9,416 nt of DNA from Planctomycetota bacterium (GTDB taxonomy: Bacteria; Planctomycetota; PUPC01; JACPCR01): contig JASLXP010000834.1 of assembly GCA_030740295.1 (NCBI GenBank), forward strand, positions 1 through 9,416. Reading direction: 5' to 3'. How positions within the stretch are numbered: the first letter of the stretch is position 1; the number at the start of each line of letters is the position of its first letter. The notes beneath the pieces were generated by a model. That model did not search any database and was not told the DNA's origin. It saw nothing but the letters and a program-made list of their open reading frames with translations. This document shows, in pieces, positions 1-7,683 of the stretch. The translations under genes and the position numbers were made by a program.

Positions 1-345
1 GAGGTGCATGGCTCGAAAGGTGTGGCCTATGCCAACCTGCTCCAGGGCAATTCCATTCTTACATACAGCGATTCAGGGTACGGATACGCGGTCGAGAAGA
101 GCGGCGGAACGACCGGGTGGAGCTTTACGATGTATGAAGAGATCTGGAACTACGGTTTCCCCCAGGAATTCGCCCACTTTGTCGACTGCGTCAAGAACGA
201 CAAGGAGCCCATCGAGACCGGCCACGATGGCCGCGAAGTGCTCGAAGTCCTCTTCGCTGCCTACAAGTCAGCCGGATGCGGCCAGAAGATAGAGCTGCCG
301 TTCGAGACAGACGCCGCCAAGCCTTTTGATTTGTGGAAGGGGTAG
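1..345 (+). CDS. Gfo/Idh/MocA-family oxidoreductase, C-terminal part (5' end outside window)
   Basis: The reading frame is open from the first base and ends at TAG 343-345, giving 114 visible residues. It opens with EVHGSKG, continues through a beta-strand-rich stretch, then EFAHFVDCVKNDKEP and TGHDGREVLEVLFAAYKSA, and finishes near ELPF. This is the C-terminal alpha/beta domain signature of the Gfo/Idh/MocA family: the conserved hFvdcv helix, the DGr.vLev..AaykSA helix and a terminal LPF. Family members are NAD(P)-dependent dehydrogenases of sugars, inositols or amino-sugar derivatives. The Rossmann domain and catalytic Lys lie upstream, so the substrate cannot be inferred. It converges on the SDR gene, another likely sugar or polyol oxidoreductase. 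The GTG at 4-6 is internal, not a start. The family call is strong; the specific function is unknown. Confidence 0.88.
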   Translation, partial: EVHGSKGVAYANLLQGNSILTYSDSGYGYAVEKSGGTTGWSFTMYEEIWNYGFPQEFAHFVDCVKNDKEPIETGHDGREVLEVLFAAYKSAGCGQKIELPFETDAAKPFDLWKG

Positions 346-400
346 CGGCCAACTCGGTCCTATTACTCGGGTGTGCGAACTGTCAGCAACTCCCGAGAAA

Positions 401-446
401 GGCCACGGATGAAAAGGCGGGTTTTCTGATTCTGATATCCGTGGCC
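401..446. repeat. Inverted repeat facing the 16-bp array (possible hairpin)
   Basis: GGCCACGGATGAA at 401-413 is the exact reverse complement of TTCATCCGTGGCC, which recurs in the array starting at 450. The nearest partner is ATCCGTGGCC at 437-446, giving a 10-bp stem around a 26-nt loop. Within the loop, GAAAA (411-415) can also pair with TTTTC (422-426). The hairpin sits between two convergent genes, so it could block read-through from both sides. It lacks a T-run on either strand, so it is not a standard intrinsic terminator. A second small inverted repeat, CTCGGG/CCCGAG, lies just upstream at 366-371 and 392-397. Confidence 0.6.
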
Positions 447-544
447 CTCTTCATCCGTGGCCCTCTTCATCCGCGGCCCTCTTCATCCGTGGCCCTCTTC
501 ATCCGCGGCCCTCTTCATCCGTGGCCCTCTTCATCCGTGGCCCA
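437..544. repeat. 16-bp tandem repeat array, about 7 copies
   Basis: The unit GTGGCCCTCTTCATCC recurs at 441, 457, 473, 489, 505, 521 and, partially, 537, with a strict 16-bp period. Copies are identical apart from a T/C change at the second base, in the order T T C T C T T. The period is not a multiple of three, so no single peptide repeat is encoded. The array lies in the 220-bp gap between the convergent Gfo/Idh/MocA and SDR genes and ends about 20 bp from the SDR stop. There are no spacers, so it is not a CRISPR. The remaining parts of the gap (346-400 and 545-565) show no gene. Confidence 0.93.
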
Positions 545-565
545 CTCTTACCCACCCACAAACCT

Positions 566-1336
566 CTACGGCGTGCCCGTGGCCAGGAAGCCACCATCGA
601 CTGGTAAACAATGGCCATTCACGTAGTTGCTGAATTCTGAACACAAAAGGACCACTCCACCCGCGATATCCACCGGGCCGCCATACCGGTGAGTGGGGAT
701 CGCTTTCTTCATCCTGTCGTTGCATGACCAGCGTTCGTGGTCCCGTTCGGGAGGGAGGTATTGGGTGGCAATGTACCCTGGTGCGATCGCGTTGCATCGG
801 ATGCCGGTGCCGCCCAGATCGACGGCCATGCTCTGAGTCAATCGGATGATGCCGGCCTTGGCCACTCCGTAAGCAGTATCGTTGATCCAGACCCTCGCAG
901 CGTGGACGGATGAGATGCTGACGATTGAGCCGCCATCGCCCTGCTCGACCATCGCCTTCGCCGCGGCCTGGCTGCAGAAGACATAACTCTTAAGGCAGGT
1001 ATCAATGGTCTTGTCCCAAATCTCTTCGGTAATTTCCAGGAACGGTTTGCCGTCCGCCCAGAAATGGTTGTTGACCAGAATGTCGATACGCCCGTGCGTT
1101 TCCAGGAACTCATCCATCGTGCGGTTGATTTCAGAAGTCTTTGCCAGATCTGCCTGGGTAAACGTAACTTTGCGATCCAGTTCCTCTATCAGTGAGATGG
1201 TTCTTTCTGCGTCGTCGTCTCTTTCGATGTCGTTCAGTCCGACATCGCAGCCCTGCTGTGCAAGCGCGAGGGCAATACCAGCGCCGATGCTGCGGCGGCT
1301 GCCGGTAATGAGTGCTTTCTTACCTTCTAATAGCAT
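566..1336 (-). CDS. Short-chain dehydrogenase/reductase (SDR family oxidoreductase)
   Basis: A 256-residue protein, the usual length for a classical SDR: a single Rossmann fold catalysing NAD(P)-dependent alcohol/ketone oxidoreduction in the cytoplasm. The nucleotide-binding loop is TGSRRSIG (11-18), then ILVNN (86-90). SISSVHA carries the catalytic Ser (about 143), and AYGVAK carries Tyr156 and Lys160. APGYIATQ (185-192) and LPVDGGF (244-250) complete the fold. Two departures stand out: Ser replaces Gly at the first position of the usual GxG pair in TGxxxGxG, and the helix-4 position normally Asn in DvNL is Cys114 (DTCLK). NNAG is changed to NNHF. The ATG start is supported by AGGAGA six bases upstream. 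The gene follows the TIM-barrel gene by 79 bp. The substrate is probably a sugar, polyol or 3-oxoacyl compound, which I cannot resolve further. Confidence 0.93.
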   Translation of the reverse strand: MLLEGKKALITGSRRSIGAGIALALAQQGCDVGLNDIERDDDAERTISLIEELDRKVTFTQADLAKTSEINRTMDEFLETHGRIDILVNNHFWADGKPFLEITEEIWDKTIDTCLKSYVFCSQAAAKAMVEQGDGGSIVSISSVHAARVWINDTAYGVAKAGIIRLTQSMAVDLGGTGIRCNAIAPGYIATQYLPPERDHERWSCNDRMKKAIPTHRYGGPVDIAGGVVLLCSEFSNYVNGHCLPVDGGFLATGTP

Positions 1337-1342
1337 AGGTAG

Positions 1343-1348
1343 TCTCCT
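1343..1348 (-). promoter_or_regulatory. Shine-Dalgarno site for the SDR gene
   Basis: On the minus strand AGGAGA lies six bases before the ATG at 1336. It fixes the start codon. It is also one of only two convincing Shine-Dalgarno sites among the six starts in the window. Confidence 0.8.
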
Positions 1349-1415
1349 GGAAATTCAGTGGCGAAGATTGAGTTCCCGCAGTTTACAGATTCAGGTTCTG
1401 ATTAGAAGCTGACTA

Positions 1416-2942
1416 TCAGGACCGGTCCGGCAACGACTCCGGCCGGCTGAATCGCCAGAGACGTTTTCGCATGGATGGAAGTGCGACCGTTGCATTGGAC
1501 TCATATAAGGCCACACCATCCGCGCCCAGTTCGTATAACGCTCTGGACATCGCTTCCGCATGGAGGCCCGAGCCATATCGCCAGACTTGTCCATAGATCC
1601 TGGTCTGCTTTGCTTTTTCAAGATAGGAGCTGATGTGCAGGTCTTCGGGATAGTTTTCCGCGGTGGCGCAATGGGGGCCAAAGATTATTCCGTCTACGAT
1701 GCCTTCGGCGAGCCATGCATCCACGTCGCAGCCGATAACAAGATTCCTTGCCGGCTGGTCCACAGTGCGCACCATGAGCGGCACGTGCGAGCCGCGCTGT
1801 TCGTCTAATGCGGCGCTCGCCTCTTTCAGAAACTGAGTGAAGGCCCTGCAGCGAAAGCGCAGCCAGTCTTCTGAGCCGTCGTTGTCCATATGGCGTGGGT
1901 CTTCTCCGCCCTGTTTGATGAACTCTTCCACGATAGGCCCGTCGTAAAGAGCCATCGCCGGATGCCGGAGAACGTCGATAAGGATGCCGTCCATTCCATA
2001 AGACGCGATTTCGCAGAGGATGCCGATTTTGTGCTGCCGGACCTCGGGATATGCGAAACTCAGTTTGCACGTGAAGCGGCCGTCTTTGTGCTGCTGAAAC
2101 TTGTCAGGATTTGCTTTGTGGAACGGTGTCGTAGCGGAAAACTGATGATCCATCCTCGAGAATTCGTTGTTGATGCGGGCCCATCCGTAAATGGGCAGAC
2201 CTACCTCATGCGCGACGTCCACCGCCTGGCGCATGGTGTCGTGCTTCTTGAGCACTGATGCGATGCCTCGGTTATCGCTCGCGAGACCGTCGTTGGCCTG
2301 CTCCATTTCGTCCTTTGCGGAATAGCCACGAATCTCGCCAATCTTCGTGTGGTATTCGCATCGCACCGCATAAGCCTTCCACATGATCATGTCGTACCCG
2401 GCCTCAGCATGGCGCGTGACAGCCGAGCCGGCCTCGAACATCTCCGGCCGTGAGATTCCGGCATCGTCCGCGAAATCCAGGATTCCGATCGTCGTCCCAG
2501 TGGGCTTCGGCAGGTTGCCCTGTTCCACAGGTACAAGCTTGATGTAATCGATGCAGGCATCGCGATCGAAGTTGGTCAGCTCCAGATGTTGACCGTTCAG
2601 CTCTGCCGTCCTGAAATACATCTCTTCAAAGGCTGGCTCGTGCCGCTCGGTCTGCAGATTCGTGAAGTGCTTCTCATCTGAAAGACGAACATAGAGCAGA
2701 TACCGTCGCCCTCCGGGACTGAATGAACCTATGAAGATTGCGTGTTTCTGATCCGGCCTGATTGGAAGCTCAACGGTGAGTGATGCCTGGCGGGACTCAT
2801 CGGCATACAGCAGTTGGCCGCGCTTCGCACCGAAGCTGTTTTCTTCAAGCCGCCAGTGGTCGCTGTCGGTCAAAAGAGGCCCGAAGTCATCAATGATGAT
2901 GGGCTCTCCGCATGGCTTACCGATCCAGGGATTGGATTTCAT
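1416..2942 (-). CDS. Putative TIM-barrel glycoside-hydrolase-like protein with N-terminal beta-sandwich; function unknown
   Basis: A 508-residue protein that I cannot assign to a named family with certainty. Residues about 15-140 are strand-rich and end in FDRDACIDYIKLVPV, which resembles jelly-roll, CBM-like domains. Residues about 150-490 look like a TIM barrel of the GH10-like/GHL type. They show GILDFADD (153-160), GYDMIMWKAY, LPIYGWARINNE (249-260), an NPDKF segment after a substrate-loop stretch, DGRFTCKLSFAYPEVR, YGMDGILIDVLRHP (315-328) and ADGVALYES near the end. Acidic residues at strand ends (D156, D323) could be catalytic, but this is inferred. There is no clear signal peptide (MKSNPWIGKP...), so it is probably cytoplasmic. 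It starts 28 bp after the HAD-YvcK stop, suggesting co-transcription, and precedes the SDR. No Shine-Dalgarno site is visible before the ATG. A role in carbohydrate degradation is plausible but unproven. Confidence 0.75.
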   Translation of the reverse strand: MKSNPWIGKPCGEPIIIDDFGPLLTDSDHWRLEENSFGAKRGQLLYADESRQASLTVELPIRPDQKHAIFIGSFSPGGRRYLLYVRLSDEKHFTNLQTERHEPAFEEMYFRTAELNGQHLELTNFDRDACIDYIKLVPVEQGNLPKPTGTTIGILDFADDAGISRPEMFEAGSAVTRHAEAGYDMIMWKAYAVRCEYHTKIGEIRGYSAKDEMEQANDGLASDNRGIASVLKKHDTMRQAVDVAHEVGLPIYGWARINNEFSRMDHQFSATTPFHKANPDKFQQHKDGRFTCKLSFAYPEVRQHKIGILCEIASYGMDGILIDVLRHPAMALYDGPIVEEFIKQGGEDPRHMDNDGSEDWLRFRCRAFTQFLKEASAALDEQRGSHVPLMVRTVDQPARNLVIGCDVDAWLAEGIVDGIIFGPHCATAENYPEDLHISSYLEKAKQTRIYGQVWRYGSGLHAEAMSRALYELGADGVALYESNATVALPSMRKRLWRFSRPESLPDRS

Positions 2943-2970
2943 GGCAGAATGACAAGAAGGCCGAGGACGC

Positions 2971-4644
2971 TCAGTGCACGCTCAACAGGCGGACAAGCAG
3001 GAAAGCCAGTTTCGTTGGATCGTGGCGCAGGAGATCCTGTTTTTCCCAGAGGATGCGTTGGCTGTGAATGTCTTCGACGAGGTTTTCTTCGATGATGCGG
3101 AGCCTGGTGCGTGAGCGGAGATCGTCATCCGGCAACACGAGAGCGGCGCCATCTCTTTCATAGGCGGCCATGATTTCGTCCGGGGGGACGTAGCTGTTGA
3201 CGATGACGGTATCAAGGACATCGGCGCCGAGGTAGCGCTCGATGGTATTTACGTGGTCGGCCGCGGTGAAGCCTTCGGTCTGGCCGGGCTGGGTCACGAT
3301 GTTTGAGATGTACACCTTCTTAGCGGACGAGGCTTTTATTGCCTCTGGGATGCCCGGGACGAGCAGGTTCGAAATCACGCTCGTGAAAAGGCTGCCGGGG
3401 CCTAGAACAATCAAGTCTGCGTTTTCGATGGCGCCGACGGCCTCTTCGGAGGGCACGACTTCTTCGTCACGCAGGAAGACTTCTTCAATGGGCGCAGGTT
3501 TGTCCAACTGGCGCATGTTGAATTCTTCTTCGATGACCGAGCCGTCTCCGAGCCTCGCGCAGATGTGTGTATCGGTGAGCGTGGAGGGAAGCACATTGCC
3601 AACGATTTTCAGAATGCCGCTGACCTCTCGAAGCCCGGTCTCGAAGTTGCCGGTCACCTTGGCCATGGCCGCGAGCAGCAGATTGCCGAAGCTCATTCCT
3701 TCGAGAACGCCTTCGCCGAATCGGTATTGGAAAAGGTCGTTCATCAGCTTGTCCGATTCAGAAAGCGCGACCAGGCAGTTGCGGATATCACCCGGCGGAA
3801 GGATGCCGAGCTCGTTGCGGAGCTTGCCGGAGCTGCGGCCGGAATCGGTCACAGTTACGATAGCAGTCAGGTTGGGGGTGAAGCGACGCATCCCGGTCAG
3901 CACGATCGGCAGCCCGGTGCCTCCGCCGATGGCTGCGACCCTTGGTTGGCCGACGTTGCGTTGCCGGTCGGCGAGGTGCAATACATTGGTAAGTTCAGAG
4001 ATCCGAGAGATTCGATAGTCGGGGTGTTCCTCGTTGGTCTCCGGTATGAGATCTCTGAACCGGCCATGAAGCATCTGCACGGTGGTCATGCCGTAGCTCT
4101 TGCCGATCCTCAATTCGCTGTAGATTCGGTCGCCGACCACCACTGCCTCGTCCCCCCGCACGCCGAAACTGGAGAGCACGTGTTCGAAAACCTGCTGCGT
4201 CAGATAGCCCCGTTCTGAGTCATTGATCTCGATGTGGTCAAACATCGCTCTCAGTCCCAGCAGCTCAACTTTTTTTTCCTGACGGTTGTGGACGCCCGTG
4301 CTGATCAGCGCGAGCTTGTATCCTTCCTCTCGCAGAGCCTTGAGGGTTGGTTCCACGTCGTCGAAGAGTTTTACGCCTTCGACCTCGTCGCTGTGGTAGG
4401 CTTCGAGCGCAAGATGGATCGCCGAATCGTCGAGGCCGTGGTTTTCGGCGATACGCTCGAACACATTGAAACGTGGGCCGTGCGCCTCCTGGAGTTTGAC
4501 CTGCAGGCTGTAGGCTTCTTCCAACGACATCTGCAGCCCGGCGCCGATCAGTGCTCTCGCGGCCCGGCGCCGGGCGACTTCAACCAGCGAGCCGGTGCAG
4601 TCGTATAGGGTGTCATCAAGGTCGAAGAGGATGGCTTTGATCAT
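2971..4644 (-). CDS. yvcK: Fusion protein: HAD-superfamily hydrolase domain + YvcK/CofD-like gluconeogenesis factor domain
   Basis: A 557-residue protein with two domains. Residues 1-225 are a HAD hydrolase: motif I FDLDDTLYD with nucleophile D8 and acid D10, a helical cap, motif II LISTG (113-117), and motif IV VVVGDRIYSE with D172 and E177. The motif III Lys is not evident in the RGYLTQQVF segment. After a short linker, residues 235-557 match YvcK: GGGTGLP (240-246), AIVTVTDSGRSSGKLR, PPGDIRNCLVALS, MSFGNLLLAAM, LIVLGPGSLFTSV, LLVPGIPEAI, and a C-terminal LLRHDPTKLA. YvcK proteins bind UDP-N-acetylglucosamine and are needed for envelope integrity and growth on gluconeogenic or TCA-cycle substrates. 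Bacillus YvcK is about 320 residues and stands alone next to rapZ and whiA homologues; neither partner is here. The ATG fits the HAD N-terminus exactly but lacks a Shine-Dalgarno site. The fusion is in one uninterrupted frame. Confidence 0.93.
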   Translation of the reverse strand: MIKAILFDLDDTLYDCTGSLVEVARRRAARALIGAGLQMSLEEAYSLQVKLQEAHGPRFNVFERIAENHGLDDSAIHLALEAYHSDEVEGVKLFDDVEPTLKALREEGYKLALISTGVHNRQEKKVELLGLRAMFDHIEINDSERGYLTQQVFEHVLSSFGVRGDEAVVVGDRIYSELRIGKSYGMTTVQMLHGRFRDLIPETNEEHPDYRISRISELTNVLHLADRQRNVGQPRVAAIGGGTGLPIVLTGMRRFTPNLTAIVTVTDSGRSSGKLRNELGILPPGDIRNCLVALSESDKLMNDLFQYRFGEGVLEGMSFGNLLLAAMAKVTGNFETGLREVSGILKIVGNVLPSTLTDTHICARLGDGSVIEEEFNMRQLDKPAPIEEVFLRDEEVVPSEEAVGAIENADLIVLGPGSLFTSVISNLLVPGIPEAIKASSAKKVYISNIVTQPGQTEGFTAADHVNTIERYLGADVLDTVIVNSYVPPDEIMAAYERDGAALVLPDDDLRSRTRLRIIEENLVEDIHSQRILWEKQDLLRHDPTKLAFLLVRLLSVH

Positions 4645-4668
4645 GGCTTAGTGAATGGTCTAATGAGG

Positions 4669-4697
4669 GGTGCTCGATGGATGGATGCTTGATGCTG
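4669..4697 (+). repeat. Degenerate heptamer repeat in the sucA/HAD-YvcK gap
   Basis: On the plus strand the segment reads as GGTGCTC, two GATG partial units, GATGCTT and GATGCTG, the same GATNCTS heptamer found at 4850 and 9132. It lies about 25 bp upstream of the HAD-YvcK start. The rest of the 226-bp gap (4645-4870) has no gene. It contains one tiny palindrome, CGTCT-TG-AGACG at 4786-4797, without a following T-run on the minus strand. Confidence 0.6.
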
Positions 4698-4841
4698 CAT
4701 GTTAGCAGAAGGCACGAACGGTTGGCAGGCCAGATAACGCCCCTGGTTACTGTCGCTTTATTGATGCCTCCGGCTTGCCTTGTGGCGTCTTGAGACGGCA
4801 ACGATCCTAAACCCACAGCCCCCTTGCATGGCAGGTGAAGT

Positions 4842-4870
4842 ATCAAGTCCAGCATCGAGCATCCAGAATC
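4842..4870 (-). repeat. Heptamer repeat abutting the sucA stop codon
   Basis: Read on the minus strand, directly after the sucA TGA, come GATTCTG, GATGCTC and GATGCTG (4870-4850), followed by a decayed unit ending near 4842. The array begins with zero spacing from the stop codon at 4871-4873. It has the same unit as the arrays at 4669 and 9132. Confidence 0.8.
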
Positions 4871-7675
4871 TCATACCTCCAGGGCATCTTCCACTAATCG
4901 CCGCTGTTCTATTTTATGGCTGTTCGCTGATCCGGTTGCCGGGCTGGCGGATTCGGGTCGGCAGATGCCCTTGAGCTCACGGCCGGCGAGGCTCTCACCC
5001 ACGCGCAGGCGGAGGAACGGCCAGGCGCCCATATTCTCGGGTTCTTCCTGCACCCAGACTACAGGCGCTCCGTCCGGAAATTCGGACAGCATCGCCTCGA
5101 TGATTTCGTCTGGGAAAGGGTAGAGCTGTTCGAGGCGGAGGATGGACACATCCTGCTGTCCGGTCCTCTCTCGGTGCGCCAGCAGGTCATAGTACACTTT
5201 GCCTGTGCACATCACGATCTTCTTGACTGATTCGAGACTTTCCAGGCTGTCTGCGATGACACGCTGAAAGCTGCCACTGGCAAGATCGTCGAGCGCAGAT
5301 GCCACTTTCGGATGCCGGAGCAGGCTCTTGGGGCTCATGACGACGAGTGGTTTCCGCAGAGGGCGATGAACCTGGCGGCGCAGAAGATGAAAATACTGGG
5401 CCGGGCTCGTCGGACAGCAGATTTGCATGTTGTCTTCCGCGGCCAGCATGAGCCAGCGCTCGAGACGTGCGCTCGAGTGTTCCGGACCCATGCCTTCGAA
5501 ACCGTGAGGCAAGAGAAGGACGAGGCCGGAAAGCCGGCGCCACTTGTCTTCCGCACTCGATATGAACTGATCGATGATCACCTGACCAGCGTTCGAGAAA
5601 TCGCCAAACTGCGCCTCCCACATGATGAGTCCGTCCGGACAATCCAGGCTGTACCCGTAATCGAATCCAAGCACCCCGGCTTCGGAAAGCGGGCTGTTGA
5701 GGATGTCGACCGGCGCCTGTTTCTCGGCCAGATGACGGAGCGCGAGGTACGGCTCTCCATTTTCGTAATCGTGCAGGACCGCGTGGCGGTGGCTGAAAGT
5801 GCCTCGGCCGCAATCCTGTCCGCTGAGTCGGATGCGGTGGCCTTCGGTGGCCAGAGTGGCGAAAGCCAGTGCTTCGGCTGCAGACCAGTCGAGTGAGCGG
5901 TCTCCACTTGCCATTTCCTGTCGCTGTTTGAGAAAGCGTTTTATCTTCGGGTGCGGGTGAAAGGTCTCCGGATACTGCGTCAGTTTTTTCAGGAAGAGCG
6001 AAAGGCGATTGGCGGCGACACCGGTTTCAGCTTCATCGACGGAATCATCGTTACCGCCCTGGTACTTCATCCAGAGCCCCACATCGCCGTAATCCCTGGT
6101 CACGACCGGCTCACGCCTGGCGACGGCGAGCTCTTGTTCGAGTAGATTGCGGCGCTCCTCGGCGATGCGTTCAGCCTGTCCTCTGCTCATGCCGCCGAGC
6201 TTCATCAGATGATCGAGGTAGCCTTCCCGTACGGATTCCCGCTTTTCGATTTCGCGATAAAGCAGCGGATGCGTGAACGAAGGCTCATCCGATTCATTGT
6301 GCCCTCGGCGCCGATAACAGTACATGTCGATCACGACATCCTTCTGAAACTTCGCCCGAAAATCCATGGCGATATCAATCACCTGCGCGACCGATTCCGG
6401 GTCCTCGCCGTTGACGTGAAAGATGGGTATCTGCAGCATTTTTGCCACATCCGTGGCATAGACGCACGAACGAGATTCTTCGGGCGACGTGGTAAAGCCG
6501 ATCTGATTGTTGACGATGATGTGGAGCGTGCCGCCCGTACGGTAGCCGTCGAGCTCGCTCATGTTCAGCGTCTCCTGCACGACACCCTCGCCGGCAAACG
6601 CGGCATCGCCGTGGATGAGGATGGCCATGCCTCGCCGGAAGTCAGAATCACCAAAGCGATCCTGCTTTGCCCGCATTCTTCCGAGCGCAACCGGGTTGAT
6701 GAACTCCAGATGGCTCGGGTTAAAACTGAGTGAGAGATGGATCTGGTGTCCGTTTTCGGCGACCCAATCGCTGCTGTGGCCGAGGTGATATTTTACATCC
6801 CCGCGACCCATGTAGCGCTCGGGATCCGCGTCTTCGAATTCTCGAAAAATCTTGCGGGGGCTCTTGGCCATGATGTTGGCGAGAACATTCAGACGGCCAC
6901 GGTGGGCCATTCCGATGACGATCTCATCCATCTCATGCTGGCCGGCCTTTTCAATGGCGAGGTGCAACAGCGGGATCAGGCTTTCGGCGCCTTCCAGCGA
7001 AAAACTTTTCGCTCCTAGAAATTTCTTCTGAATAAAATCCTCAAAAACCACCGCATCGGTCAGGCGGGTGAGAATCCGAATCTGCTGTTCAGGTGAAAGG
7101 GTGATGTGGTTCTCGGTGTCCTCCATCCGCGTTTCGAGCCAGCGCTTGATCTGCAGGTCATCAATATGCATGTACTGAGCACCGATGAACCGGCAGTAAG
7201 TATTGGCAAGACGCGCAAGAATCTCGAACAGTGTGAGCTGCTCGGGACCGTGGATCGTCATGGTGGAAAAAGTATGTGTGAGGTCTTCCTTCGAGAATCC
7301 GTAGAATTCCGGATCGAGCTCTGGCGGCTTTGGACGCTCCCGCCCGAGGGGATCGACCATGGCTATCATGTGGCCACGCACCCGATAAGCGCGCACAAGC
7401 TGGTCGACCTTGTCCTGCAACTCGGCATGGTTATCCGGAAGGGCCGGCCGTTCTAGTTCCCGGTCATTTTCTGCCTGCCCGCTGCCCGGCGGATTGAAAA
7501 GGCTGAACGGCTTAAAGGACGGCCCGAACTGACCTCTAGTGTTGAGTACAGTGCTGGTAGTAGCACGCACGCCCCTGAAGTAATTGCGCCAGTCTTCGGA
7601 CACGGAGCTCGGGGAAGCAAGAAACTGGGAATAGAGATCTTCAAGGTAGGCGAGGCTGAGATTGCTGAGGTCCAT
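4871..7675 (-). CDS. sucA: 2-oxoglutarate dehydrogenase E1 component
   Basis: A 934-residue protein, matching the usual length of SucA (E. coli, 933). E1 uses thiamine diphosphate to decarboxylate 2-oxoglutarate and transfers succinyl to the lipoyl group of E2 in the TCA cycle. The N-terminal E2-binding segment ([15 protein letters not shown], 8-22) is present. [11 protein letters not shown] places an active-site His at 258, and FNPSHLEF places another at 322. [10 protein letters not shown] (355-364) through VNNQIGF (388-394) forms the ThDP/Mg motif. [11 protein letters not shown] and GPEHSSAR (His733) lie in the pyrimidine-binding half. The start at 7675 was chosen because [14 protein letters not shown] is a typical E1 N-terminus. 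The frame stays open for 48 more codons to 7819, but that extension translates repeat DNA. No Shine-Dalgarno site is seen. No sucB or lpd follows; HAD-YvcK is next after 226 bp. Confidence 0.97.
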   Translation of the reverse strand: MDLSNLSLAYLEDLYSQFLASPSSVSEDWRNYFRGVRATTSTVLNTRGQFGPSFKPFSLFNPPGSGQAENDRELERPALPDNHAELQDKVDQLVRAYRVRGHMIAMVDPLGRERPKPPELDPEFYGFSKEDLTHTFSTMTIHGPEQLTLFEILARLANTYCRFIGAQYMHIDDLQIKRWLETRMEDTENHITLSPEQQIRILTRLTDAVVFEDFIQKKFLGAKSFSLEGAESLIPLLHLAIEKAGQHEMDEIVIGMAHRGRLNVLANIMAKSPRKIFREFEDADPERYMGRGDVKYHLGHSSDWVAENGHQIHLSLSFNPSHLEFINPVALGRMRAKQDRFGDSDFRRGMAILIHGDAAFAGEGVVQETLNMSELDGYRTGGTLHIIVNNQIGFTTSPEESRSCVYATDVAKMLQIPIFHVNGEDPESVAQVIDIAMDFRAKFQKDVVIDMYCYRRRGHNESDEPSFTHPLLYREIEKRESVREGYLDHLMKLGGMSRGQAERIAEERRNLLEQELAVARREPVVTRDYGDVGLWMKYQGGNDDSVDEAETGVAANRLSLFLKKLTQYPETFHPHPKIKRFLKQRQEMASGDRSLDWSAAEALAFATLATEGHRIRLSGQDCGRGTFSHRHAVLHDYENGEPYLALRHLAEKQAPVDILNSPLSEAGVLGFDYGYSLDCPDGLIMWEAQFGDFSNAGQVIIDQFISSAEDKWRRLSGLVLLLPHGFEGMGPEHSSARLERWLMLAAEDNMQICCPTSPAQYFHLLRRQVHRPLRKPLVVMSPKSLLRHPKVASALDDLASGSFQRVIADSLESLESVKKIVMCTGKVYYDLLAHRERTGQQDVSILRLEQLYPFPDEIIEAMLSEFPDGAPVVWVQEEPENMGAWPFLRLRVGESLAGRELKGICRPESASPATGSANSHKIEQRRLVEDALEV

Positions 7676-7683
7676 GGCCTGAT

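Noticed and set aside
437..544. CRISPR array
   Set aside because: Copies are directly contiguous 16-bp units without spacers, and no cas gene is present.
333..626. 97-codon plus-strand open frame across the 16-bp array
   Set aside because: It starts inside the end of the Gfo/Idh/MocA gene, runs through tandem repeats into the SDR gene antisense, and has no family-like content.
3242..4018. 258-codon plus-strand frame opposite HAD-YvcK
   Set aside because: It is antisense to a clearly conserved domain, has low-complexity Ser/Arg-rich translation, and has no start signal. The same applies to the 217-codon frame at 3565-4218.
4786..4797. CGTCT/AGACG hairpin as a terminator after sucA
   Set aside because: The loop would be only two bases and no T-run follows on the minus strand.
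4616..4855. 79-codon minus-strand frame between sucA and HAD-YvcK
   Set aside because: It is built mostly from repeat and intergenic DNA, overlaps the HAD start, and has no family resemblance.
5312..5896. 194-codon plus-strand frame opposite sucA
   Set aside because: A shadow of conserved E1 coding sequence with no recognisable domain.
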